From Chromatiales bacterium (GTDB lineage Bacteria; Pseudomonadota; Gammaproteobacteria; UBA6429; Thiohalophilaceae): 6,807 bases of DNA. The stretch is taken from assembly GCA_027057985.1 (NCBI GenBank), contig JALUTJ010000018.1:1-6807 (forward strand). The letters run 5' to 3'. The notes under the pieces were generated by a model. It saw only the letters and a list, made by a program, of their open reading frames with translations. It made no database searches and was not told the DNA's origin. Both the position numbers and the translations under genes were made by a program. This document shows positions 1 through 6,664 of this stretch, in pieces. The first letter of the stretch is position 1. Each line of letters opens with the position of its first letter.

Positions 1-81
1 CGCAGCGGAGCCGACAAAAAATCAAACCATAGAGGTCACGGAGTAACACAGAGGTATCAGGTGTAGATCGACTAGCGGTTG

Positions 82-99
82 GTCAGACTTAAGTCTGAC
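82..99. repeat. Perfect 18-bp palindrome (hairpin 1 of the composite repeat)
   Basis: GTCAGACTTAAGTCTGAC is self-complementary over all 18 positions. It is the sister of the hairpin 33 bases downstream. The two differ at three positions, two of which are the partners of one base pair (A-T here, G-C there), so the pairing is kept. There is no T tract after it, so it is not a typical intrinsic terminator. Confidence 0.8.
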
Positions 100-114
100 A
101 AAACAGGGTTGCTC

Positions 115-132
115 GTCAGGCTAAAGCCTGAC
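115..132. repeat. Inverted repeat with 2-nt centre (hairpin 2 of the composite repeat)
   Basis: Arms GTCAGGCT (115-122) and AGCCTGAC (125-132) are perfectly complementary around the dinucleotide AA. It matches the hairpin at 82-99 at 15 of 18 positions, with one compensatory pair change. It ends only eight bases before the right arm of the larger inverted repeat. Confidence 0.8.
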
Positions 133-218
133 CTGCACTTACTCTGTGTATCTCCGTGTTCTCTGTGGCTTCCGTCATTTTGCCCATGATCCAGCTGATC
201 ACACGAGCCATACCAGGG

Positions 219-249
219 CTTCTACTAATATATTCCCCTTCTACTAATA
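219..249 (+). repeat. Pair of 12-bp direct repeats, 19-bp period
   Basis: CTTCTACTAATA occurs at 219-230 and again, identically, at 238-249, a start-to-start distance of 19 bases, close to two helical turns. The second copy abuts the dyad at 251-268. Such same-face spacing could suit a protein that binds head-to-tail, such as a MerR-like HTH protein, but it may also be a chance or slippage-derived repeat. Confidence 0.45.
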
Positions 250-250
250 A

Positions 251-268
251 GGCATTATCCATAATGCC
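251..268. promoter_or_regulatory. Perfect dyad, candidate operator
   Basis: GGCATTAT (251-258) and ATAATGCC (261-268) are exact inverted copies separated by CC. The dyad sits just before TATACT (272-277), so it would lie across the -35/-10 spacer of a promoter using that hexamer, the usual place for MerR-family operators. No T run follows, so a terminator is unlikely. Its link to the HTH protein encoded at 425 is inference. Confidence 0.45.
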
Positions 269-271
269 GTC

Positions 272-277
272 TATACT
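272..277 (+). promoter_or_regulatory. Possible -10 element TATACT
   Basis: TATACT matches the sigma-70 -10 consensus at five of six positions. No good -35 hexamer lies 16-18 bases upstream, where the dyad sits instead. A promoter here would need an activator or an atypical spacer. The start codon of the first gene is about 150 bases downstream, which would give a long 5' leader. This is a weak call based on one hexamer. Confidence 0.25.
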
Positions 278-311
278 ATGTAAAGAATTGTTAATTCAGG
301 CAAACCCTCAC

Positions 312-333
312 TGAAAAAGGGCGCTATTTTTCA
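312..333. repeat. Interrupted inverted repeat, possible operator
   Basis: TGAAAAA (312-318) and TTTTTCA (327-333) are exact inverted copies around an eight-base centre rich in G and C. As RNA it would be a weak A-U stem, so protein binding is a more likely use than termination. Arms this short can also arise by chance in AT-rich DNA. Confidence 0.3.
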
Positions 334-344
334 AGTTTGTGCTC

Positions 345-372
345 AAAATGACGATAGAACTTAAAGTGACGA
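345..372 (+). repeat. Pair of 10-bp near-identical direct repeats, 18-bp period
   Basis: AAAATGACGA (345-354) and AAAGTGACGA (363-372) match at nine of ten positions, with starts 18 bases apart. They lie about 50-80 bases before the first start codon. They could be tandem half-sites for a regulator, but short repeats of this kind need comparison with related genomes. Confidence 0.25.
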
Positions 373-410
373 ATCTGATGAAAATAATCATTACATAAAA
401 TCAGGTAATA

Positions 411-416
411 AAGAGG
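411..416 (+). promoter_or_regulatory. Ribosome binding site of the HTH-receiver gene
   Basis: AAGAGG lies eight bases before the GTG at 425. This decides the start, because no other in-frame ATG, GTG or TTG exists between the upstream in-frame stop at 362-364 and position 425. An out-of-frame ATG at 423-425 is followed at once by TGA. Confidence 0.75.
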
Positions 417-424
417 TATTTAAT

Positions 425-1036
425 GTGACTCAGCCCGACACCCCCGCAAAAGACTACCTGACCACCCGTGAAACGGCAAAACTGCTAAATGTTGCTGTCA
501 GTACCGTGCAGTTATGGACCGATAACGGCCTGCTAAAGGCATGGACCACCGCCGGTGGGCATCGGCGCATAAGTCGTGAATCTGTCGAGCAGATTCTGCA
601 GCAGCAAAAGGGTGCTCTGAGTAATGAAGAAATACCACACCGCTTTACCATTGTTGTAGTGGAGGATAACCCACAGGATCAACGGCTGTACCAGCAACAT
701 TTTGATATGTGGCAACTGCCGGCCGAAGTTATTATCGCTCACGATGGCTATGAGGGACTACTTACGATTGGTAAAACCTGTCCAGATCTGGTGATTTCCG
801 ATCTGGTCATGCCCAATATGGATGGTTTCGAGCTGATCCGCGCTATCAAAACCAATCCTGATCTCTGTCATACCATGGTGATGGTGGTTTCCGGTTTAAG
901 CGAGGATGAAATCAGCTTCCAGGGAGGGCTGACAGAGGATGTGCTGGTATTGCGTAAACCGATTGATTTCAATGAACTCCTGATATTAATCCGCAATAAC
1001 ATTGAATTATCATATAAAACAATAAAAACAGGATAA
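425..1036 (+). CDS. Response regulator with N-terminal MerR/excisionase-type HTH and C-terminal receiver
   Basis: The 203-residue protein is a probable cytoplasmic DNA-binding response regulator. Residues about 11-59 form a MerR/excisionase-like helix-turn-helix: YLTTRETAKLLNVAVSTVQLW, then the wing motif TAGGHRRIS (42-50). Residues about 72-192 are a receiver with all key residues visible: acidic pair E80-D81, phospho-acceptor D126 in the DLVMPNMDG stretch, S156 and K178 followed by proline. The order is the reverse of most response regulators, which carry the receiver first. The GTG start is forced by the frame and supported by AAGAGG. It ends in tandem stops (TAATAA), six bases before the hybrid kinase gene. 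Phosphorylation by one or both neighbouring kinases is inferred from linkage. Target genes are unknown; autoregulation through the leader repeats is possible. The short linker (about 60-71) is rich in glutamine. Confidence 0.92.
   Translation: MTQPDTPAKDYLTTRETAKLLNVAVSTVQLWTDNGLLKAWTTAGGHRRISRESVEQILQQQKGALSNEEIPHRFTIVVVEDNPQDQRLYQQHFDMWQLPAEVIIAHDGYEGLLTIGKTCPDLVISDLVMPNMDGFELIRAIKTNPDLCHTMVMVVSGLSEDEISFQGGLTEDVLVLRKPIDFNELLILIRNNIELSYKTIKTG
1030..1034 (+). promoter_or_regulatory. Ribosome binding site of the hybrid kinase gene
   Basis: AGGAT lies eight bases before the ATG at 1043 and overlaps the last codons and stop of the upstream gene, as in translationally close operon partners. Confidence 0.65.
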
Positions 1037-1042
1037 TAATCC

Positions 1043-4000
1043 ATGCTGGATCTGGCGATAACAAAATATCTTGACTCACAGTTTAGGCTGTTACAGGAGA
1101 GATTTCGCAGTAATCTACCTGCCACCACCCGGGAAATCAACAGCGCCTGGAACAGCACTTCTGAAACCGGCGATCATTTTGCCGAAGAACTGAGAAGCCT
1201 GATTCTGCATCTTGCCGATTCGGCTGGAACCTATGGTGCCGAGGAAATCAGTACCATTGCCAGAAAAACCTACCTTGAACTTAAAAGTCTCTATGATGGC
1301 AACAATAGTCAGCCTTACCCGGAAAAGAGCCGTAAAAAACTCAATAAATGGCTTTCAGAACTCAATACCGCAGTGAATCTCTGGCTGCAAAAAGACTTAC
1401 CTGAAATAAGAACCAGCAAGTACACTCAGCAAAAAGAAAACAGTCTGGTTTATCTTTTACTGGGTAGAAAAGACCTTGAAGAAGAAGTGACCACTCGACT
1501 GATGAAAAGCAGTTGTGATGTTTTTACTTTCACTTCGCTATCGGCATTGAAGTCGGCCTGTCATAAAAAAAGCAGGCCGGTTGTCATTATCGTAGATGAT
1601 GAGTTTTCCGAAACGGATATTTCCGGTCTCGACACCATCGAGTGGTTAAAAAAGAATATCGAGATAGACACCAACCTTATCTATGTCTCCGAATATGCCG
1701 ATCCGGAATCGCGTCTTGCCGCCGCGCGCATGGGTGTGGTGCGCTTCTATGAATATCCGTTACACATCAACCGACTGGTACACACAATTCGTTCGCTTGG
1801 CAAGCCCACAGGGGACAAACCTTACCGGGTGCTGATAATTGATAATGATAAACCTGTCCTTGAGCTATACCAGACCATTTTAGAAGAAGCCGGTCTCACG
1901 GTAAAAACTTTTGCCAATCCACTCTCCGGCTTTGCCGCCATCGACAAGTTCCGACCGGATGTGATCGTAGTGGATATGTATATGCCAGGCTGTTCCGGGG
2001 CTGAGCTGGTACAGATGATCCGCCAGGATGATCGCTGGGCGCTGATTCCAGTCATCTTCCTTTCGGGTGAACAGGATGTAAATGCCCAGCTCGATGCCAT
2101 TGCCCTTGGTGCAGATGATTTTCTGGCCAAGCCGGTACAGGTCAACAAGCTGGTGGCCACCATGAATATGATGGCAAGGCGGGCGCGCAAAAATGCAAAG
2201 CTGCATAACGAGCTGAAAAACGCTCTGCAGGAAAACAAGTATCAGCTGGTGACACTGGATCAGCATGCTATTGTCAGTACCACCAATGTTGCGGGTCGTA
2301 TTATCGAGGTCAATGACAAGCTCTGTGAAATCAGTGGCTATAGTCGTGACGAGTTGATTGGCCAGAATCACCGTATTCTAAAATCAAACCGGCATGATCA
2401 GTCTTTTTACAAGGAGCTATGGGATACCATCAAGCAGGGTAAGGTCTGGCATGGCCTTATCTGTAATCAGCGCAAGGATGGTGATGAGTACTGGGTAGAA
2501 TCCACAATCGTACCCTTTAAAGATGAACGTGGCCGCCCTTACAAGTATGTCTCGGTACGCACCGATGTCACTGCCCTGATGGAAAGTGAACAACGCCTGG
2601 AACGAAGCCAGGACTTTGCCAATATCGGTACCTGGGACTGGAATATCGAAACCGGTGAGCTGTACTGGTCAAAGAGAATATGGAGCCTGTTCGGTTATGA
2701 CCATGCTAACACGCAAACTACCTATGAAAATTTTCTTGCTGCAATCCACCCTGAAGATAGAAACAAGGTTGAGCAGGCCGTGAAAAACTGTGTTGAAAAC
2801 GGGGATGACTATGATATTGAACATCGTGTGGTCTGGCCCGATGGCAGCGTGCACTGGTTACATGAAAAAGGGGATGTGGTTCGGGATCGTAATGGTAAGG
2901 CCACTCATATGCTGGGTGTGGTACAGGATATCACTCAGATCAAAGTCGCTGAGGAGAAAATGATCGCAGCCAGGGAAGAAGCCGAGATGGCGAATCAGGC
3001 AAAATCTCAGTTCCTTTCCAGTATGAGCCATGAGCTGCGCACACCAATGAATGCGATTATGGGCTTTAGTCAGTTACTGGAACTGAACGAGAAGGCAAAT
3101 CTGACAGATGCACAACAGACCAGTATCCGTGAGATCACGGTGGCAGGAAAGCACCTGCTGAATCTAATCGACGGAGTGCTGGATCTGGCAAAAATCGAAT
3201 CCGGAAAAATCGCACTGTCACAGGATAATATCTGTATCAATGAACTGGTAAGTGAATCACTGCAACTGATAATGCCGCTGGCGCTAAAACGGGGTATTGG
3301 TATTAAACTGGTTTATAACGACAAACAGATTGCACTCAATGATCTCTCTGTAAAATGCCTGCGTGTCAGCACCGATGAAACACGGCTGAAACAGGTTATC
3401 CTTAATCTGATGAGTAACGCGGTTAAATACAATAACGATAACGGCAGGATTGAGGTTAATATTCAGCAGCAGGCAGATCGCTTCCATTTTGCAGTTACCG
3501 ATACTGGAAATGGTCTCAGTCCTGAACAGCAACAAAACCTGTTTACCGCTTTTAATCGTCTTGGTGCAGAGAAATCTGCTATCGAAGGCACGGGTATCGG
3601 GCTTTATATCACACGAAAAATTATCGAACTGATGAAAGGTTCAATCGGTTGTGACAGTAAGGAAGGCAAAGGTAGCACCTTCTGGTTTGATATACCATTA
3701 AGCGAAAATAAGGCTGAAGCGGTAGCTGATAATGATAATAAAGAGAAAAACTCATTGCGCAAGTGGCGTGGGGAGAAACATTCCATTCTCTATATCGAAG
3801 ATAATCCAGCCAATCTGAGACTGGTGGAGCAGTTGATTGCCAGTATTCCTGATCTGCATATGTGGAGTGCACCAGAACCCCTGCTTGGGCTGGAGCTGGC
3901 AATGGAATATCGACCTGATATTATCCTGCTGGACATCAATCTGCCGGGCATGGATGGCTACCAGGTGCTTGAACAGTTAAAGCACAACAGTAACACAAAA

Positions 4001-4147
4001 CATATCAGGGTAATTGCGGTCAGTGCCAACGCCATGCCTGCAGATATCGAAAAAGGCATGAACGCTGGCTTTGATACCTATGTGACCAAACCGATCAATG
4101 TTCCCGAACTGATGACGTTGATCGAAGAGAATCTCAGCAGAAAGTAA
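1043..4147 (+). CDS. Soluble hybrid histidine kinase: HPt-REC-REC-PAS-PAS-HisKA-HATPase-REC
   Basis: The 1034-residue protein has no signal peptide or membrane segment, so it is probably cytoplasmic. Residues about 15-118 resemble an HPt domain, with LHLADSAGTYG placing the phosphorylatable histidine at H56. Residues 133-252 are a degenerate receiver: D185 remains, but the acidic pair is replaced by G141-R142 and the lysine position by Y238. Residues 261-377 are an intact-looking receiver (D267, D311, S341, K363). PAS domains follow at about 400-512 and 520-638. HisKA has H663 in MSHELRTP. The ATPase domain shows the N box (N788, N792), G1 (D820-G824), GTGIGL (849-854) and GKGSTF (875-880). 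The C-terminal receiver (913-1030) has E919-D920, D964, S994 and K1016. All parts of a His-Asp-His-Asp relay are thus present in one chain. The HPt-REC-REC front resembles, from memory, that of some REC-REC-GGDEF proteins. The signal is presumably intracellular, read by the PAS domains. Only three bases separate it from the next kinase gene. Confidence 0.95.
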   Translation: MLDLAITKYLDSQFRLLQERFRSNLPATTREINSAWNSTSETGDHFAEELRSLILHLADSAGTYGAEEISTIARKTYLELKSLYDGNNSQPYPEKSRKKLNKWLSELNTAVNLWLQKDLPEIRTSKYTQQKENSLVYLLLGRKDLEEEVTTRLMKSSCDVFTFTSLSALKSACHKKSRPVVIIVDDEFSETDISGLDTIEWLKKNIEIDTNLIYVSEYADPESRLAAARMGVVRFYEYPLHINRLVHTIRSLGKPTGDKPYRVLIIDNDKPVLELYQTILEEAGLTVKTFANPLSGFAAIDKFRPDVIVVDMYMPGCSGAELVQMIRQDDRWALIPVIFLSGEQDVNAQLDAIALGADDFLAKPVQVNKLVATMNMMARRARKNAKLHNELKNALQENKYQLVTLDQHAIVSTTNVAGRIIEVNDKLCEISGYSRDELIGQNHRILKSNRHDQSFYKELWDTIKQGKVWHGLICNQRKDGDEYWVESTIVPFKDERGRPYKYVSVRTDVTALMESEQRLERSQDFANIGTWDWNIETGELYWSKRIWSLFGYDHANTQTTYENFLAAIHPEDRNKVEQAVKNCVENGDDYDIEHRVVWPDGSVHWLHEKGDVVRDRNGKATHMLGVVQDITQIKVAEEKMIAAREEAEMANQAKSQFLSSMSHELRTPMNAIMGFSQLLELNEKANLTDAQQTSIREITVAGKHLLNLIDGVLDLAKIESGKIALSQDNICINELVSESLQLIMPLALKRGIGIKLVYNDKQIALNDLSVKCLRVSTDETRLKQVILNLMSNAVKYNNDNGRIEVNIQQQADRFHFAVTDTGNGLSPEQQQNLFTAFNRLGAEKSAIEGTGIGLYITRKIIELMKGSIGCDSKEGKGSTFWFDIPLSENKAEAVADNDNKEKNSLRKWRGEKHSILYIEDNPANLRLVEQLIASIPDLHMWSAPEPLLGLELAMEYRPDIILLDINLPGMDGYQVLEQLKHNSNTKHIRVIAVSANAMPADIEKGMNAGFDTYVTKPINVPELMTLIEENLSRK

Positions 4148-4150
4148 AAA

Positions 4151-6655
4151 GTGAAAAGGACCCCACCAGTGTGGTGTAAAAATATTTTTCTCGCTCTCCT
4201 GTTCTTTATTCCTGCCATGGTAATGGCAGATATTTTACCCGCTTCCGAAAATGCAATTTATACCCGTGGGGAACATCTGTTTCATCTGCTGGTAGCGATA
4301 ACCCTGGTGATAGTGTTCTATGGCTGGTTTAACCGCCGTCTTGTTAGAGTGATTAAACAACAGCGGCTAACCGAGAAAAAACTCCGGCAGTATGAAAAAG
4401 TCATTAACCAGGTGCATGATGCCGTAATTGCGGTTGATATGAATGATAAAGTCATTCTCTGGAATACGGGCGCGGAAAAACTTTACGGTTATAGCGAAAG
4501 TGAAATGCTTGGCTCTGACATACTGCGACTCTATACAGATGAGACAGAACCGCTACTGGAAAATGAAATTAAACCATCGGTTCGTAAAGATGGTTTTTTT
4601 CAGACTGAAATGCGGCTAAAAAAGAAGTCGGGTACACAGTTTTATGCGCATGTTTCTTTTTCTGTGCTTTATGATGACCTGGGACGGGAAATCGGCCGCA
4701 TTGGCTATACCATCGATATCGATGATCGAAAAAAAACCGAACTACAACTGGAACAGATGAGGCTAAATTATCAATTACTGGCGGACTTCTCGCCAGTGGG
4801 TATTTTTCGTGCTGATAAAAATGGTGATAATGTCTTCTGCAACAAATGGTGGACCGAACTGACCGGCCTTTCCGTTGAAGATTCTACGGGCTCAGGCTGG
4901 CGCAAGGCCGTGCATCCTGATGATATTGAACGACTTGTTTCGGAATGGGCAATTGCGATAAAGGAAAACCGATTATTTGAACATGAAGTAAGAATACTGG
5001 ATAAAAACAACAATATTGTCTGGTGTACGGTGAAATCCGAACCTTACCATGATGAAGCAGGTAATCTTTCTGGTTATATTGGTGCGGTTATTGATATCAG
5101 TGAACGTAAGCAGGCAGAAACAGCAATGGAACAAAGTAAAAGTGAACTGCTGCGAGCACAACGGGTTGCAAAGATGGGGCACTGGCACTTTGATGTTGCC
5201 AGCGAAAAAATTACGGTATCGGATGAATTAGCCAGAATTTATGGTTTTGACAGTGAATATGTCACCAATGAAGATTTCGTTAACAGTATTCACCCGGAGG
5301 ACAGAGATGCTGTTATGCAGACGATACAGCACTCCATTGCCATTGCTGAAGGCTGGAAGCTGGAATACCGGGTAATTACTGCCAGGGGGGATCTGAAATG
5401 GGTTAATGGTGCAAGTGAGCTGGTTACTGACGAGCAGGGTAATGTCATTGAAATGATGGGTACTGTACAGGATGTGACTGAACAACATCTTATGCAACAG
5501 CGCTATAATGAGGCGCGTAACCGTTTCGAGGCTATCTTCGATGCTATTCCAGACGTGGCCCTGTTTATCGACCATGACAGGAAAATTATATCCTGCAACT
5601 CGGCAACAGAAGCAATTTTTGGCTATGAGCGCAAGGAGATTATTCATTCTGACCTCAGTGACCTTGTGGCCATGGATGAACGGCAGGATGAGGATGAGCT
5701 TTTTATTCATCTGGAAAGTATCTGTCTTGGCCAGCACAGCCAGTCACTGTATCGAACCGCCTCTGGTGAAATCTTTATCGGTGAGAGTGTGTCCGCTCGA
5801 GTCAGGGGAATGGATAATAAGGATATTGGTTACCTGGTTATTATCCGCGATATTACCGAAGAAAAACTGCTGGAGTCAGAACTGCAGGAGTACCGCAACT
5901 CTCTGGAAGCTCAGATTGAGAGGCGTACTAAAGAACTGGTGCATGCCCGGGATGAAGCTGAAAAAGCCAGTCAGGCAAAATCGGCATTTCTTTCCAATAT
6001 GAGTCATGAACTGAGAACACCACTTAATGCTGTGCTGGGCTTTGCACAAATGCTGCAGTTCAATGATGAAGCATTTACTGATCTGCAGAAAAATAATATC
6101 AATGAAATCATCACTGCCGGAAAGCACCTGCTCAGTCTTATCAACGATATTCTTGACCTGGCAAAAATCGAGGCCGGCAATATTACGGTAAAAATGGAAA
6201 AAGTCAGTTTTTCTACTGTACTTGAAGACAGTCTGAAGATGTTCCCGGAAATGTTGAGAAAGAAAGATCTCACTCTGGAACATAAACTAAACGGTAAAGA
6301 CATTCTGTTGTATACCGACAAGATTCGCTGCAAACAAATCATGATCAACCTTATTAGCAATGCCATTAAGTATAACCGCCAGGCCGGGACGGTTCAGATT
6401 GATGCTGTACCAGTTGATGATAACAGAATGCGTATAGAGGTTACCGATACCGGCAAGGGGCTGACACAGGATCAGATCGCACGCTTATTCAGACCTTTTG
6501 AACGTCTGGACGTGGACAATAGTATTGAAGGTACCGGTATTGGTCTGGTGCTTACCCGTAACCTGGTTGAGCTGATAGGTGGGGACATCGGGGTTAAAAG
6601 CACACCAGGTAAGGGTAGCACCTTCTGGGTTGAACTTGAACGGTATAAGGAATAG
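4151..6655 (+). CDS. Membrane-anchored sensor histidine kinase with four PAS domains
   Basis: The 834-residue kinase begins with a hydrophobic signal-like segment (about 11-26). A short outer loop of about 17 residues follows, then a transmembrane helix (about 44-60) and basic residues (NRRLVR). The loop is too small for a folded periplasmic sensor. Four PAS domains lie at about 80-197, 204-320, 332-446 and 455-572, followed by a coiled-coil linker (575-607). HisKA has H619 in MSHELRTP. The ATPase domain shows N733 and N737, the G1 box around D766-G770, GTGIGL (794-799) and GKGSTFW (820-826). It ends right after the ATPase fold with no receiver, so it must phosphorylate a receiver in another protein. 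Its core is clearly paralogous to that of the preceding gene. The GTG start at 4151 has a weak upstream Shine-Dalgarno match. A second in-frame GTG at 4169, behind AAAAGG, is a reasonable alternative and would keep the signal-like segment. Confidence 0.93.
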   Translation: MKRTPPVWCKNIFLALLFFIPAMVMADILPASENAIYTRGEHLFHLLVAITLVIVFYGWFNRRLVRVIKQQRLTEKKLRQYEKVINQVHDAVIAVDMNDKVILWNTGAEKLYGYSESEMLGSDILRLYTDETEPLLENEIKPSVRKDGFFQTEMRLKKKSGTQFYAHVSFSVLYDDLGREIGRIGYTIDIDDRKKTELQLEQMRLNYQLLADFSPVGIFRADKNGDNVFCNKWWTELTGLSVEDSTGSGWRKAVHPDDIERLVSEWAIAIKENRLFEHEVRILDKNNNIVWCTVKSEPYHDEAGNLSGYIGAVIDISERKQAETAMEQSKSELLRAQRVAKMGHWHFDVASEKITVSDELARIYGFDSEYVTNEDFVNSIHPEDRDAVMQTIQHSIAIAEGWKLEYRVITARGDLKWVNGASELVTDEQGNVIEMMGTVQDVTEQHLMQQRYNEARNRFEAIFDAIPDVALFIDHDRKIISCNSATEAIFGYERKEIIHSDLSDLVAMDERQDEDELFIHLESICLGQHSQSLYRTASGEIFIGESVSARVRGMDNKDIGYLVIIRDITEEKLLESELQEYRNSLEAQIERRTKELVHARDEAEKASQAKSAFLSNMSHELRTPLNAVLGFAQMLQFNDEAFTDLQKNNINEIITAGKHLLSLINDILDLAKIEAGNITVKMEKVSFSTVLEDSLKMFPEMLRKKDLTLEHKLNGKDILLYTDKIRCKQIMINLISNAIKYNRQAGTVQIDAVPVDDNRMRIEVTDTGKGLTQDQIARLFRPFERLDVDNSIEGTGIGLVLTRNLVELIGGDIGVKSTPGKGSTFWVELERYKE
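4154..4159 (+). promoter_or_regulatory. Shine-Dalgarno-like AAAAGG supporting the alternative start at 4169
   Basis: AAAAGG ends nine bases before the in-frame GTG at 4169, whereas the sequence before the GTG at 4151 has only a weak purine stretch. Use of 4169 would shorten the kinase by six residues (MKRTPP) and change the basic N-terminus of the signal-like segment. The two starts cannot be separated from the sequence alone. Confidence 0.35.
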
Positions 6656-6659
6656 GGGA
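6654..6659 (+). promoter_or_regulatory. Ribosome binding site of the STAS gene
   Basis: AGGGGA overlaps the TAG stop of the membrane kinase gene and lies five bases before the ATG at 6665. This is the strongest Shine-Dalgarno match in the window and supports separate, efficient initiation of the small downstream protein. Confidence 0.7.
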
Positions 6660-6664
6660 CTATT

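Larger units (their letters stand above)
27..168. repeat. Composite palindromic intergenic repeat (MITE/REP-like)
   Basis: Two 28-bp arms, 27-54 and 141-168, are inverted copies of each other with 22 of 28 positions matching. The shared core reads CACGGAG and ACACAGAG on the left arm. Between them lie two short hairpins, at 82-99 and 115-132. From memory, CCACAGAG/CACGGAG-type palindromes and GTCAGGCT/AGCCTGAC-type hairpins recur between genes in many proteobacterial genomes, so this is probably one copy of a dispersed non-coding repeat family. I see no open frame that would encode a transposase and no clear target-site duplication at the edges. The exact borders are uncertain. It could instead be a bidirectional transcript-end structure for an upstream gene outside the window, but neither hairpin is followed by a T run. 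Confidence 0.7.
169..424 (+). promoter_or_regulatory. Leader/control region upstream of the signalling operon
   Basis: This stretch of about 250 bases has no plausible coding frame and is richer in A and T than the genes that follow. It holds a perfect dyad (251-268), a -10-like hexamer TATACT (272-277), an interrupted inverted repeat (312-333) and two pairs of direct repeats (219-230/238-249 and 345-354/363-372). No sigma-54 -24/-12 element was seen and no strong TTGACA-like -35 box. The promoter of the operon is presumably here, because the next three intergenic gaps are too short for one, but its exact place cannot be fixed by eye. Confidence 0.5.

Noticed and set aside
2..46. Short frame open to the left edge that stops at TAA 44-46, possibly the tail of an upstream gene
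   Set aside because: Only 14 codons are visible, the last ones lie inside the palindromic repeat, and other frames are equally possible. It cannot be supported.
82..132. The two GTCAG hairpins as a CRISPR array or attachment site
   Set aside because: Only two copies with a 15-base gap of no spacer-like length, and no integrase or cas gene nearby. They fit a dispersed palindromic repeat better.
312..333. Inverted repeat TGAAAAA/TTTTTCA as an intrinsic terminator
   Set aside because: The stem would be only A-U-rich pairs with no GC core, and no T tract follows the second arm.
169..424. Sigma-54 promoter or riboswitch in the leader
   Set aside because: No GG-N10-GC type -24/-12 pair was found and no recognisable riboswitch core was seen.
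1880..2371. Long minus-strand open frame (163 codons) opposite the second receiver and first PAS region
   Set aside because: It lies wholly within a strongly supported plus-strand kinase gene, has no recognisable domain and no clear ribosome site. It is a shadow frame.
4140..4175. Possible frameshift or split of one large kinase at the junction of the two kinase genes
   Set aside because: The first gene ends properly after a complete receiver, and the second begins with its own signal-like segment. They are two complete genes.
5228..5737. Minus-strand open frame (169 codons) opposite PAS domains of the membrane kinase
   Set aside because: No domain pattern, and it is fully covered by coding sequence with clear PAS motifs on the plus strand.
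5508..6002. Plus-strand open frame (164 codons) in another frame of the membrane kinase
   Set aside because: It overlaps the intact kinase frame and its composition is rich in Arg, Leu, Ser and Trp, as expected of an out-of-frame reading.
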